In this document: positions 8,681 to 17,153 of the stretch, piece after piece
Layout: each line of letters begins with the position of its first letter
How positions within the stretch are numbered: position 1 is the stretch's first letter
NCBI GenBank assembly: GCA_903906315.1
Contig: CAIVJW010000007.1
Location: 1-64,000 of the forward strand
DNA: 64,000 nt
Source of the DNA: an uncultured delta proteobacterium
GTDB taxonomy: Bacteria > Myxococcota_A > Polyangia > Polyangiales > Polyangiaceae
Direction of reading: 5' to 3'
The notes under the pieces: generated by a model
Databases searched by the model: none
What the model was told of the DNA's origin: nothing
Seen by the model: the letters and a program-made list of their open reading frames with translations, nothing else
Translations under genes and position numbers: made by a program

Positions 8681-9598
8681 GTGGGGCGCTTCGACCACCG
8701 GGCGACGAGCCCGCGGCGCGGCCCTGCGGACCTGCTCCGGTGGCGGGTCGTCGACGCGATCGCGGGCAGAAACCGCAAGGATCCCGGCGGTTTCGTGACG
8801 CCGCGGCGCGACCCCGATCGCGCGCTCGTCGCGGGATCGGCCGCGCAGATGACCTGGATCGGGCACGCGACCTTCCTCGTCACCCTCGGCGGCGCGCGCC
8901 TGCTCACCGACCCGGTGCTCGCGCCGCGCCTCGGCCCCGTGCGACGGCATGCCGCGCCGGGGCTCGCCGTCTCCGAGCTGCCGCCGATCGACGTCGTGCT
9001 CGTCAGCCACAACCACCACGATCACCTCGATCCGTGGACGATCCGGCGCCTCGGCCCCGCGCCGCTCTACGTCACGCCGCTCGGCAACGGCAGCGTGCTG
9101 CGCCGATCGGGCGCGGGCGAGGTCGTCGAGCTCGACTGGTGGGAGTCGACGCGCCGGGGCGACCTCGAGATCACGCTCGTGCCCGCGCGCCACTGGTCGA
9201 TGCGGACGCCGTTCGATCGCAACGAGGCGCTCTGGGGCGGCTTCGTCGTCCGCGGCCCCGAGGGCACCGCGTACCACTCGGGCGACACGGCCCACTTCGA
9301 CGGCTTCGCCGAGATCGGCCGACGCTGTGGGCCCATCGACTGGGCGATGCTGCCCATCGGCGCCTACGAGCCGCGGTGGTTCATGGAGCCCCAGCACATG
9401 TGCCCCGAGGAGGCGGTCGAGGCCGCCCACGCGCTCGGCGCGCGGGAGGTGATCGCGATGCACTGGGGCACGTTCAAGCTGACCGACGAGCCCCTCGGCG
9501 AGCCCCCCGAGCGCGCCCGCGCCGCGTGGCGCGCCCGCGGCGCCGACGACGATCGCCTGTGGATCCTCGACGTCGGCGAGACGCGAAAGCTCGGCTAG
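8681..9598 (+). CDS. Metallo-beta-lactamase-fold hydrolase (UlaG/NAPE-PLD-like)
   Basis: 305 residues starting at GTG 8681, two bases after larE. The di-zinc motif is at 109-117 (SHNHHDHLD: H110, H112, D114, H115), with further ligands in PARHWS, YHSGDTAH and AMHWGTFKL. MTWIGHATFLV is typical of the UlaG/NAPE-PLD branch, which cleaves phosphodiester or lactone bonds. It is cytoplasmic, with no signal peptide. The natural substrate is unknown; the tight link to larE may be functional or only transcriptional. It is convergent with the next gene, with only a few bases between the stops. Confidence 0.88.
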   Translation: MGRFDHRATSPRRGPADLLRWRVVDAIAGRNRKDPGGFVTPRRDPDRALVAGSAAQMTWIGHATFLVTLGGARLLTDPVLAPRLGPVRRHAAPGLAVSELPPIDVVLVSHNHHDHLDPWTIRRLGPAPLYVTPLGNGSVLRRSGAGEVVELDWWESTRRGDLEITLVPARHWSMRTPFDRNEALWGGFVVRGPEGTAYHSGDTAHFDGFAEIGRRCGPIDWAMLPIGAYEPRWFMEPQHMCPEEAVEAAHALGAREVIAMHWGTFKLTDEPLGEPPERARAAWRARGADDDRLWILDVGETRKLG

Positions 9599-9602
9599 CC
9601 CC

Positions 9603-10889
9603 TCAGAACTTGTGGGCGCCGTGCGCGCCGATCACGAACTCGACCGCGAGGAACCCGGCGAAGATCGGGTGCGGCAGCCACGAGGGCAGGTCGGTCGACC
9701 CCTGCAGTCGCAGGCGCGAGAACTCGGTCGGGAAGAAGGTCACGTTCGCGGCCACGCGCTGACGATCGCCGGCCCACTCGGGATCGAGCGGGTCGCCGCT
9801 CGGGCCATTGCCAATCTCGTAGCGGGCCGCGGTGGACCAGCGCTGCGCGAAGCGCCAGAGGGCCTGCGCGTAGATCCCCTGGTCGGTGAGCGTCCCGACG
9901 GCCGTCTCGCGGCGACGGCCGAGGGCCTCGGCCTGGAGGGAGACCGTCGTGAAGCTCTGGCGCGTGATGGGCCGGTATTTCAGGTAGAGGTCGGCGCCGA
10001 GGATCGTCGTCCCGAGGGCGTGCGGGGTCGCGGGGCTCGGGCCGATCGCTCCGGATAGGCCCGTCGCCAGCGACCAGTCGTCGGAGAGCGCGTGAAACTG
10101 CTTGATCGCGAGCGTCGTTTGCAGGTCCTGCGGGCCGCGGACGGGCGAGGGGTCGTCGCCGTAGAAGCTGCGGGCGCAGCACGCGTCGTTCGCCATCGTC
10201 TCGGACAGGACGACCTCGAGGTACCACGGGAGCGGCGACAGCCAGGACAGCTCGGCGCCGAGCCCCCGGTTGCCGTCGGGTCCCAGCATCTTGCCGAGCA
10301 CGAACGGCTGGTCGACGAAGTCCCATTGATGCGGGTGAGAAGCGTTCGCGCGGCCGAAGCGGGTCAGGAACTTGCCCGCGCGCAGCTCGAGGCTCCCGGG
10401 GAGCGCGGTCGTGCTCGCGTAGGCCTCCTCGAGCTCGAAGCCCTCGGCGCCGAAGACGAGGTGCGTGACGAACTTGAAGTACGGGTCGACGTCGGCGCCG
10501 ATCGTGAGCTCGAGCCCCTGCAGGTTGAAGCCCGACTGCGTCGGATCGTGCCCACCGGTCTGGAGGTTCTGGTCACGGCTGAAGGCCGCCAGGGCGAAGT
10601 CGGCGACCGCCGAGAGGCTCGGGTTGAGCGGCGCGATGGCCCGCTGGGCCGCCGATGGAAGCTCGACGCGGGGGGGATCGGGCGGAGGGGTGGCGGCGGC
10701 GCGGTCGGCCCCGAGCGCGCGCTGGATTTCGGCAAGATCCGAGGCCGAAGGCGCCTCGATCACCGGGGGCGCGGCGGCGGGCGGCGCGGCCTCGGCCGTC
10801 GCCCGCGCCGCGGAGAGCGCGGCGGCCGCCGCGATCAGAATGGCTGATAGGGCCCGCGGGAGGGCCGAAGAAGAGTGGCAATGTCGCAT
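9603..10889 (-). CDS. Outer-membrane beta-barrel, zinc-regulated receptor/porin-like family
   Basis: 428 residues with a Sec signal peptide (about 1-33) and a C-terminal Phe typical of outer-membrane barrels. After a short helical segment (AEIQRALGAD) come alternating beta strands. The hallmark ASHPHQWDFVDQP, preceded by LRAGKFLTRFGR, matches the proteobacterial family annotated as zinc-regulated outer-membrane receptors/porins. The role in metal or small-solute passage is inferred. The start ATG 10889 has a GGGAGA ribosome-binding site. The gene upstream on the same strand encodes a His-rich protein, which strengthens the metal link. Confidence 0.8.
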   Translation of the reverse strand: MRHCHSSSALPRALSAILIAAAAALSAARATAEAAPPAAAPPVIEAPSASDLAEIQRALGADRAAATPPPDPPRVELPSAAQRAIAPLNPSLSAVADFALAAFSRDQNLQTGGHDPTQSGFNLQGLELTIGADVDPYFKFVTHLVFGAEGFELEEAYASTTALPGSLELRAGKFLTRFGRANASHPHQWDFVDQPFVLGKMLGPDGNRGLGAELSWLSPLPWYLEVVLSETMANDACCARSFYGDDPSPVRGPQDLQTTLAIKQFHALSDDWSLATGLSGAIGPSPATPHALGTTILGADLYLKYRPITRQSFTTVSLQAEALGRRRETAVGTLTDQGIYAQALWRFAQRWSTAARYEIGNGPSGDPLDPEWAGDRQRVAANVTFFPTEFSRLRLQGSTDLPSWLPHPIFAGFLAVEFVIGAHGAHKF

Positions 10890-11022
10890 GAGCGTCTCCC
10901 TGGAACCGGGCGCGGTGCGCCCTCGCCGGGCGCGCCCGGCCTCCTGTCCACGAGCGCCCGCGTGCGGCCGGGGTGGTCACCGTCGGTGCCACTCCCCGGC
11001 GCGCCCCTGGCGCGGGCGCGGT

Positions 11023-11478
11023 TCAGGCGGGCGGCGAGCCCTTCGGCGCGAGGGAGAGCAGCGCGACGACGGTCGCCGCCGGGCGCGGGCGCGCCGTGTC
11101 GGGGGCGGCGCACCACGCGATCACGGCGGAGGGAGCGATCGAGGCCGGCGGGTCGATCCGCGCGGGAGCGACCGCGAGCCCGTCGCAGTGGTCGTGATCG
11201 CCGTCGGCCGTCGGCGACGCCTGGACGACGGGCGCGCGCGTCGGGGCGTCGCCCGGGCGCGCGGCCGCGTCGCCGGCGGCGGGCTCGGCGTGCGCGTGCA
11301 CGAGCGCCCCGTGCGCGCAGCGCACGTGCGGGACGAAGACCAGGTGCCCGAGCCGCGCGACGTGCGCGAACAGGAGCGCAACCGCGACGACGAGCAGGGC
11401 GGCGAACGGTCGGCGCGCTGAAGCCGGCCGCGCTTCACCGCCTCGCTTCACCGTTCGCCCCGGACGCATCGCGCCCAT
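11023..11478 (-). CDS. His-rich single-span membrane/periplasmic protein
   Basis: About 151 residues: a basic N-terminus, one hydrophobic helix (about residues 25-45), then an Ala/Pro-rich exported part containing HVRCAHGALVHAHAE and DGDHDHCDG. The paired Cys/His clusters look suited to binding zinc or copper. I recognise no family. It lies about 130 nt upstream of the barrel gene on the same strand, so the two are likely one operon for metal handling; this is inferred from composition and context. ATG 11478 is chosen, with ATG 11469 as an alternative. Confidence 0.62.
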   Translation of the reverse strand: MGAMRPGRTVKRGGEARPASARRPFAALLVVAVALLFAHVARLGHLVFVPHVRCAHGALVHAHAEPAAGDAAARPGDAPTRAPVVQASPTADGDHDHCDGLAVAPARIDPPASIAPSAVIAWCAAPDTARPRPAATVVALLSLAPKGSPPA

Positions 11479-11543
11479 CTTGGCCCGGTCGGGCGACCGC
11501 ACGCAAGCGCACCGACCCGCGCGCGCCGCCCGGAGGGCGCGGA

Positions 11544-12653
11544 TCAGTGGCACTCGTAGACCTGGTAGGAGACGCCGCTCTCCGAGCGGAGCGCCTGGAC
11601 GACGCCACCGCCATCGAGCACCACGAGGTCGCGGAACGTCTCCTCCGGCAGGGTGTTGACCGGCAGCACGACCGCCCCGACCGGCTGGCCGCGCCGCGGC
11701 TCGAGGCACGTGATGGCGATCCAGTCGCGGCCGGGTTCCTCGTGGAGCTCCGCGCCGAAGTAGATGGTTCCCGCACGATCGGAGTCGAGCAGCACGATCG
11801 AACGTAGCTCCGCCCGCAGGCGCAGCTCGCGCGTGAAGCGGTGCGCGCCCGTCGCCCGGTCGACCGCCGACACGTAGGCCCGCCCCGCCGCCCCGTCGAC
11901 GATGCCCGCGTGAAGCCACGCGGCGCCGTCGCGGCTCGGGCGCCCGGGGACCTCGGTGGGCTTGCCCGCCGCGCCGGAGGTGTCGCCGATCCGGGACAAC
12001 ATGCCGTGCTCGCGCTCCACGTAGACGTCGGTGCCGTCGACGAACACACCCGTCAGAAGGCCCGAGTCGGCGCCCGCGCCAGACAGGGAGAGGTCGCCGC
12101 GCAGCGTTCCGCTCTCGTCGTAGATTGACACCTTCTTGTCGCCGAGGCGGTCGAGCACGACGAGGGATCCGTCGGCCGCGACGGCGAGATCCTGCGCGCC
12201 CGAGAGCGCGATCGGCACCGTCGCCTCGAGCGACCCGTCCGCGCCGCGCCGCGCCACCCGGCCATTGACCTGGTCGAGCACGTACATCCGACCACGCGCG
12301 TCCGTCGCGAGGCTCATCGGCCCGACCGGATTGCCCTCGAGCGGCCGATCGTGGCCGAGTTGGTCCCTCGTCGATCCACCCCATGGAGAAAAGAACACCA
12401 CCCGACCATCGGACAGTTGCCCACCCTCTGCGCCATGGGATAGCGCAGAGGTCGGGACGCTGCTCGAGGTCACGCGGGGCCCCTCCGTGGGGAGAGCTCG
12501 CGGCGCCTGCGCGCCTTGCTTCGCCGGCAAAGTCGCGCCCTCGCCGGGCGCGGCCGGGCGGAGGAGCCAGAGCCCGATCGCCGCGAACGCGACGATCACG
12601 CCGAATACGAGGACTTGCGTGCCTCTCTCACCCGGTCGCACTCGACCATTCAT
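11544..12653 (-). CDS. Membrane-anchored NHL-like beta-propeller protein
   Basis: 369 residues. A short cytoplasmic N-terminus precedes one membrane helix (about residues 12-30), then a Pro/Ser linker and a periplasmic domain. That domain has repeats such as SLATDARGRMYVLDQVNGRV and DLAVAADGSLVVLDRLGDK, the signature of NHL/SMP-30-type propeller blades. Such domains usually mediate protein or ligand binding; no catalytic residues can be assigned. ATG 12653 is chosen because the hydrophobic anchor follows directly. It is divergent from the NlpC/P60 lipoprotein, with a 75-nt shared upstream region. Confidence 0.75.
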   Translation of the reverse strand: MNGRVRPGERGTQVLVFGVIVAFAAIGLWLLRPAAPGEGATLPAKQGAQAPRALPTEGPRVTSSSVPTSALSHGAEGGQLSDGRVVFFSPWGGSTRDQLGHDRPLEGNPVGPMSLATDARGRMYVLDQVNGRVARRGADGSLEATVPIALSGAQDLAVAADGSLVVLDRLGDKKVSIYDESGTLRGDLSLSGAGADSGLLTGVFVDGTDVYVEREHGMLSRIGDTSGAAGKPTEVPGRPSRDGAAWLHAGIVDGAAGRAYVSAVDRATGAHRFTRELRLRAELRSIVLLDSDRAGTIYFGAELHEEPGRDWIAITCLEPRRGQPVGAVVLPVNTLPEETFRDLVVLDGGGVVQALRSESGVSYQVYECH

Positions 12654-12728
12654 GTGCTCGCTCGCAGACTCGACGGTACGCGCATTGCTGTCCTCGCTCC
12701 CACGCAGGCCTCCGAAAGGAAAGCACGA

Positions 12729-13613
12729 ATGTCGCCGATCACGCACCGCTGGATTTCTCTCGTGACAGTCGTCGCGTCGATCGTCGGATCGGGGTGCGCA
12801 GCCATCCCGGACGAGCCCGAGTCGACCGATCTCACGGGCGCCGAGGAGAGCGTCAGCACCGGCGAGCGCGCCGTGACCGACGCGGTCGCCGTCGGGACCA
12901 CGCTGCGGGCGACGGCGAACGTGAACCTGCGGACGGGCTCGAGCCAGTCCTACGCCATCCTGCACGTCGTGCCCGAGGGGTCGACCGTCACGGTCGTCGC
13001 CGGGAACCCGAACGGCGGCTACTACCAGGTCAAGCACGGCGGCACGGTCGGCTGGACCTACGGCAAATACTACGAGCTCGCGTCCGCGCCGGACAACGGC
13101 GGCGACGCGCCGCCCGACCCGGGCAACGTCCCGAGCGACCTGAGGCAGGAGGCGATCGCGCGCGCCCAGGCGACGGTGGGCTTCTCCTACTGGTGGGGGC
13201 ACGGGCGCTTCCGCGAGGAAGGCCCCTCGGCGTCGAGCGCCGGGTCCTGCTCGGGGTCGTGTCCGAGCTGCTCGCACTCCGGCAAGTACGGCGGCGACTG
13301 CTCCGGCCTCGTCGCGAAGGTGTGGCAAGTCCCGGGCGGCAACGACGACCTCACGGTCGACGAGCACCCCTACTCGACGGCCGACTTCGTCGACGACACC
13401 TCGACGTGGAAGACCGTGTCGCGCGCCTCGCTGAAGTCCGCCGACGCGATGGTCTATCGGTCGGGCTCCTCGGGGCACATCTTCCTCTACTCGAAGGGCG
13501 ACGCCTGGGGCTCGGTGTACGCCTACGAGTGCAAGGGCTGCGCGACCGGCTGCGTCTACGACCTGCGCAGCGCGACGGGCGCGTACCACGGCATTCGTCG
13601 CGCCGGATACTGA
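12729..13613 (+). CDS. SH3b-NlpC/P60 cell-wall hydrolase lipoprotein
   Basis: 294 residues with a good AAAGGA ribosome-binding site before ATG 12729. The lipobox SGC places the lipid on Cys23. A bacterial SH3 domain (about 58-118; NVNLRTGSSQSY) should bind peptidoglycan. The C-terminal domain resembles NlpC/P60 endopeptidases: GGDCSGLVAKV gives the nucleophile C191, and SSGHIFLY gives H250. A Cys-rich insert (about 174-181) lies just before the active-site cysteine. It probably cuts or remodels peptidoglycan peptides in the periplasm or on the surface. Confidence 0.82.
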   Translation: MSPITHRWISLVTVVASIVGSGCAAIPDEPESTDLTGAEESVSTGERAVTDAVAVGTTLRATANVNLRTGSSQSYAILHVVPEGSTVTVVAGNPNGGYYQVKHGGTVGWTYGKYYELASAPDNGGDAPPDPGNVPSDLRQEAIARAQATVGFSYWWGHGRFREEGPSASSAGSCSGSCPSCSHSGKYGGDCSGLVAKVWQVPGGNDDLTVDEHPYSTADFVDDTSTWKTVSRASLKSADAMVYRSGSSGHIFLYSKGDAWGSVYAYECKGCATGCVYDLRSATGAYHGIRRAGY

Positions 13614-13681
13614 CGCCCCGACGGCGCCCACGGGGGGCGCTGGCGGACGCCATCCTCGGGCGCGACGACCACGCTCTCCGG

Positions 13682-13690
13682 TGCTAGCCT
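13682..13690 (+). promoter_or_regulatory. Extended -10 element (TGC-TAGCCT) for the cyclophilin gene
   Basis: TGC plus TAGCCT ends 10 nt before ATG 13701. No Shine-Dalgarno sequence is present, so a leaderless or very short-leader mRNA is likely. Confidence 0.45.
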
Positions 13691-13700
13691 CGCGCCCACC

Positions 13701-14216
13701 ATGGCAAACCCCACCGCCACCTGCGAGACCTCGCTCGGCAACTTCGAGATCGAGCTCTTCGTCGACCGGATGCCGATCACCGCTGGAAACTTCGTGAAGC
13801 TCGCCAAGGGCGGCTTCTACGATGGGCTCCACTTCCACCGGGTGATCAAGGCCTTCATGGTCCAGTTCGGCTGCCCGTTCAGCCGCGACCCGATGAGCCC
13901 GCGCGCCGGCACCGGCGACGGCCCGGACGGCACGATCCAGGACGAGCACCCGGCCAACGCGAAGATCTCCAACGAGCCCGGCACCCTGTCGATGGCGAAC
14001 ACCGGCCGCCCCAACAGCGGAAGCTGCCAGTTCTTCATCAACACGGTCCACAACGACTTCCTCGATTTCTTCTCCCCGGGCGCCTCGAAGCACCCGGTGT
14101 TCGGCAAGGTCGTCGCGGGCCTGGACGTCGTGAACAAGATCGGCACCACCCCGACCGACAGCGGCGACCGGCCGCGCACGCCGGTGAAGATGATCAAGGT
14201 CACCATCCACGAGTGA
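13701..14216 (+). CDS. Peptidyl-prolyl cis-trans isomerase, cyclophilin type
   Basis: 171 residues, no signal peptide, so a cytoplasmic PpiB-type cyclophilin. Active-site features are clear: [13 protein letters not shown], then [17 protein letters not shown] and [13 protein letters not shown]. It catalyses proline isomerisation during protein folding. It is slightly longer than E. coli PpiB because of an insert around [15 protein letters not shown], common in this subfamily. It stands as its own unit behind an extended -10 box. Confidence 0.95.
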   Translation: MANPTATCETSLGNFEIELFVDRMPITAGNFVKLAKGGFYDGLHFHRVIKAFMVQFGCPFSRDPMSPRAGTGDGPDGTIQDEHPANAKISNEPGTLSMANTGRPNSGSCQFFINTVHNDFLDFFSPGASKHPVFGKVVAGLDVVNKIGTTPTDSGDRPRTPVKMIKVTIHE

Positions 14217-14252
14217 CGCGCTGAAGGCCCCCCTCGTGCGATAGTCCCGGCC

Positions 14253-14687
14253 GTGAACGACCGAGACTCCGAACGCGAGGCGCCGCTCGCACGCGCGGCT
14301 CTCTCCCCCGGGCTGCGCGCCACCACGCACGCGATCGCCGAGGCCCTCTTCACCACCGAGGACGGCCCGCCGCCCGAAGAGCGGCTCGCCTGGCTCGTCG
14401 ACGACCTCGACGACTTCTTCGTCCGGGCCGGCGGTCGCGCGCTCTTCCTGTTCCGGCTCTGCGTCGTGGCCATCTCCGTGATCGCCCCGCTGCTCGTGGG
14501 CAAGCTCGCGCCCTTCCGCGCGCTCGGGCAGGCCGACCGCCTCCGGGCCCTCGAGCGCCTGGAGCGCAGCCCGCTCGCGCTCGCGATCTTCGGCGCCAAG
14601 ACGACGCTCTGCATCCTCTACTACGAGCACCCGGGCGCGGCCGAAGAGGTCGGGTTCGACGGGTCGTGCCTGCGAGGCGAGCCGTGA
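14253..14687 (+). CDS. Small protein coupled to a GMC oxidoreductase
   Basis: 144 residues from GTG 14253, 5 nt after a TAGTCC box. The centre is moderately hydrophobic (FLFRLCVVAISVIAPLLVG), and the C-terminal part GAKTTLCILYYEHPGAAEEVGFDG ends with a Cys. It overlaps the following GMC oxidoreductase by four bases (GTGA), so the two are translationally coupled. This arrangement resembles small accessory subunits of membrane-associated GMC dehydrogenases, but I cannot assign a named family. It may anchor or chaperone the oxidoreductase. Confidence 0.72.
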   Translation: MNDRDSEREAPLARAALSPGLRATTHAIAEALFTTEDGPPPEERLAWLVDDLDDFFVRAGGRALFLFRLCVVAISVIAPLLVGKLAPFRALGQADRLRALERLERSPLALAIFGAKTTLCILYYEHPGAAEEVGFDGSCLRGEP

Positions 14688-16237
14688 ACGCGCACCACGA
14701 GGCGCGGGAGACGCCGCGCGGCGGCCTCCGCAGCGGGCGCGAAGAGGGCGGCGACGTCGAGCTGTCCTGCGACGTCGTGGTCGTCGGGTCGGGCGCGGGC
14801 GGCGCGGTCGTCGCGACGGAGCTGGCCGAGTCGGGCCTGCACGTCGTCGTGCTCGAGGAGGGGCCGAGCGTGTCGGGCGCCGAGCTCGGGCAGATGCGGC
14901 CGAGCGAGTCGATGCGCGCGGTCTGGCGCGACGGCGCGTTCACCTTCGCCCTCGGCCTCGGCGACTCGCCGACGATCAACGTGACGATGGGCCGCTGCGT
15001 GGGCGGGTCGTCGGTCCTCACCGGCGGGGTGTGCTTCCGCGTGCCGGACGCGGTGCTGGCGCACTGGACGCGCGTGCTCGGGCTCGCGGACTACACGCCG
15101 GAGGGGATGGATCGCTACTTCTCCCACGTGGAGCAGCGGATCCACGTCGAGGAGGTGCCGGCCTCGATGCGATCGCACGGCGTCGAGCTCTTCGCGATCG
15201 GCGCGAAGAAGCGCGGCTTCGAGGTCGAGCCGATGCGGCGCAACACCGAGGGCTGCAAGGGCTGCGGCCGGTGCAACTTCGGCTGTCCGCACGGGGCGAA
15301 GCGCAGCGTGGACCTCTCGTACCTGCCGCGCGCGGTCGATCACGGCGCCGAGGTCCTCTCCGACTGCCTCGTCGAGCGCATCGTGATGAAGGGCGCGCGC
15401 GCCGCGGGCGTCGAGGGCCGCGTGCTCGACGCGCGCGGCGGCCGTACGCACGCGCTCCGCGTGCACGCGCGCGCGGTCGTCGTCGCGGCGGGCGCGTGGC
15501 ACACGCCGCTCTTGCTGCGGCGGAGCGGCCTCGGCAACCCGGAGGTCGTCGGCCACCGGCTCACGCTGCACCCCGGCTTCCGCGTGCTCGCGCGCTTCGA
15601 CGAGCCGGTCCGCGGCTGGCGCGGGGCGCTCCAGAGCGCCTGGTCGGGAGCGTTCGAGCACGAGGGGGTGACGCTGACGAGCCTCTTCGTCCCGCCCGGC
15701 GTGCTCGGCGCGACGATGCCCGGCGTCGGCCCGGAGCACACGCGTCAGGCCGCGAACATCGATCACCTCGCGATGTTCGGCGGCATCGTGCACGACCAGG
15801 GCGGCGGCACCGTCCACCGCGGCCTCGGGCGCGAGCCCATCGTCACGTACCGCATGGCGCGCCGCGATCGCGCGAGCGTGGCCAAGCTCGTGCGCACGAT
15901 GGCCGAGACCTTCTTCGCGGCCGGCGCGCGCGAGGTCTACCTGCCGATCCTCGGCCTGCGCGGCGTCGACGCCGACGGTCTCGCGGCGGTCCCGCTCGAG
16001 ACGGTGCCCGCGCAGCGGCTCGAGTGCGCCTCGCAGCACCCGCTCGGCAGCGCGCAGATGGGGTCCACCGCCGAGCACTCGGTGGTCGACGGCGACGGCC
16101 GCGTGTGGGGCGTCGACGGGCTCTACGTGGCCGACGGCAGCGTCCTGCCCACGAGCCTCGGCGTGAACCCGCAGCTCGCGATCATGTCGGTCGCGACGCG
16201 CGTCGCGTGGCGCATGCGCGAGCGGCGCGAGGTCTGA
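14684..16237 (+). CDS. GMC-family FAD-dependent oxidoreductase with Cys-rich insert
   Basis: 517 residues. The N-terminal dinucleotide fold shows VVVGSGAGGAVVATELAE and the acidic ribose-binding VLEEGP. The C-terminal GMC_oxred_C domain has HPLGSAQMG (active-site His region) and VADGSVLPTSLGVNPQLAI. A cluster EGCKGCGRCNFGCPHGAKRS (about residues 190-209) resembles those of cholesterol-oxidase-like and dehydrogenase-type GMC enzymes. It probably oxidises an alcohol or sterol with an unknown acceptor. GTG 14684 is chosen for its overlap with the upstream stop; an in-frame GTG at 14666 is less likely. Confidence 0.9.
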   Translation: MNAHHEARETPRGGLRSGREEGGDVELSCDVVVVGSGAGGAVVATELAESGLHVVVLEEGPSVSGAELGQMRPSESMRAVWRDGAFTFALGLGDSPTINVTMGRCVGGSSVLTGGVCFRVPDAVLAHWTRVLGLADYTPEGMDRYFSHVEQRIHVEEVPASMRSHGVELFAIGAKKRGFEVEPMRRNTEGCKGCGRCNFGCPHGAKRSVDLSYLPRAVDHGAEVLSDCLVERIVMKGARAAGVEGRVLDARGGRTHALRVHARAVVVAAGAWHTPLLLRRSGLGNPEVVGHRLTLHPGFRVLARFDEPVRGWRGALQSAWSGAFEHEGVTLTSLFVPPGVLGATMPGVGPEHTRQAANIDHLAMFGGIVHDQGGGTVHRGLGREPIVTYRMARRDRASVAKLVRTMAETFFAAGAREVYLPILGLRGVDADGLAAVPLETVPAQRLECASQHPLGSAQMGSTAEHSVVDGDGRVWGVDGLYVADGSVLPTSLGVNPQLAIMSVATRVAWRMRERREV

Positions 16238-16354
16238 CCGGGGCGCCCCCCTGCGCCCGGTCGCGACGCCGTCGGGACCGATCACGATCGGCGTGGACCG
16301 CGCGATTCGGGCCGGCGCGCGGCCCGCGACCGGACCGCTCGCGGCCCGATCGAA

Positions 16355-16915
16355 TCAGGGATCGACGAGGGTGATCTCCACGCGCGCGCCTACCTGGTCG
16401 GTGACGTGCACGGGCGCGGCGCCGGTCGCGGCGGGATCGTCGGCCCCCGGCTTGTCCGGGTCATCGGAGCCGAGATCGAGATAGGTCGTCAGCGTGTAGT
16501 CGCCGGCCAGGACGCTGAGCAGCTGGACCTCGTACGGGAAGGTCGGAAACTCGTCGACCTTGCTCGAGTCCGGGCCGCCCACGTACGTCGCGCCCTTCCA
16601 GAGCCCGACGTGCATCGTGCCGCTCTTGCCGCCCGCGTACGCGACGACAAGCCGGACGCTGTTGGGCGGCTCGGCCGGGGGCGCGTCCACGGCCGCGTCG
16701 CCGCTCGCACCGCCGTCCCTCTTGACGACGTGCCCGCCGTGGCCGCCCGTGCTCGAGCTGCCGCCCGCGCCGCCCGCGCCGCCCGCGCCCACTGCGCCGC
16801 CCGATCCGTCGGCGCCGCCGGCGCCGGCCGCCGCGTCGTCGGAGGACGAGCAAGCCGCCGATGCGAGCGCGAGGAGCGTTCCCGAGACCACGAGCGCCGA
16901 CCAGCACATCCTCAT
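16355..16915 (-). CDS. Lipoprotein with Gly-rich linker and small C-terminal domain
   Basis: 186 residues. GGAGG lies about 10 nt before ATG 16915. The signal peptide ends ALASAAC, followed by a Gly/Ala/Ser linker typical of myxobacterial lipoproteins. The C-terminal domain (about 95-186; SVRLVVAYAGGKSGTMHVGLWKG ends within it) is beta-rich and ends RVEITLVDP, like a small immunoglobulin-like or carbohydrate-binding fold. It is surface or periplasmic. No catalytic motif is seen and the function is unknown. Confidence 0.8.
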   Translation of the reverse strand: MRMCWSALVVSGTLLALASAACSSSDDAAAGAGGADGSGGAVGAGGAGGAGGSSSTGGHGGHVVKRDGGASGDAAVDAPPAEPPNSVRLVVAYAGGKSGTMHVGLWKGATYVGGPDSSKVDEFPTFPYEVQLLSVLAGDYTLTTYLDLGSDDPDKPGADDPAATGAAPVHVTDQVGARVEITLVDP

Positions 16916-17153
16916 CGAAGGCAAGCCTCCCTGGAGCGCGCCGCGTGCGCGCCCGACGCGGCCACGATACACGTAGCGCGCGCGCCGCGGGAGCTCCGCC
17001 CTCGCGGAAAGGACGGGGTCGGGCCACTCCGGAGCGGGGCCCGGTGGGGCACCGCGGGCCTGCGGACCACGAGGCCAGGGCGTGACGACGCCGCGTCGCA
17101 GCAGTCCGAGGAGCGCCAGCCCGGCAGCCCGACGGACGCGCTCCGCGGGACGC

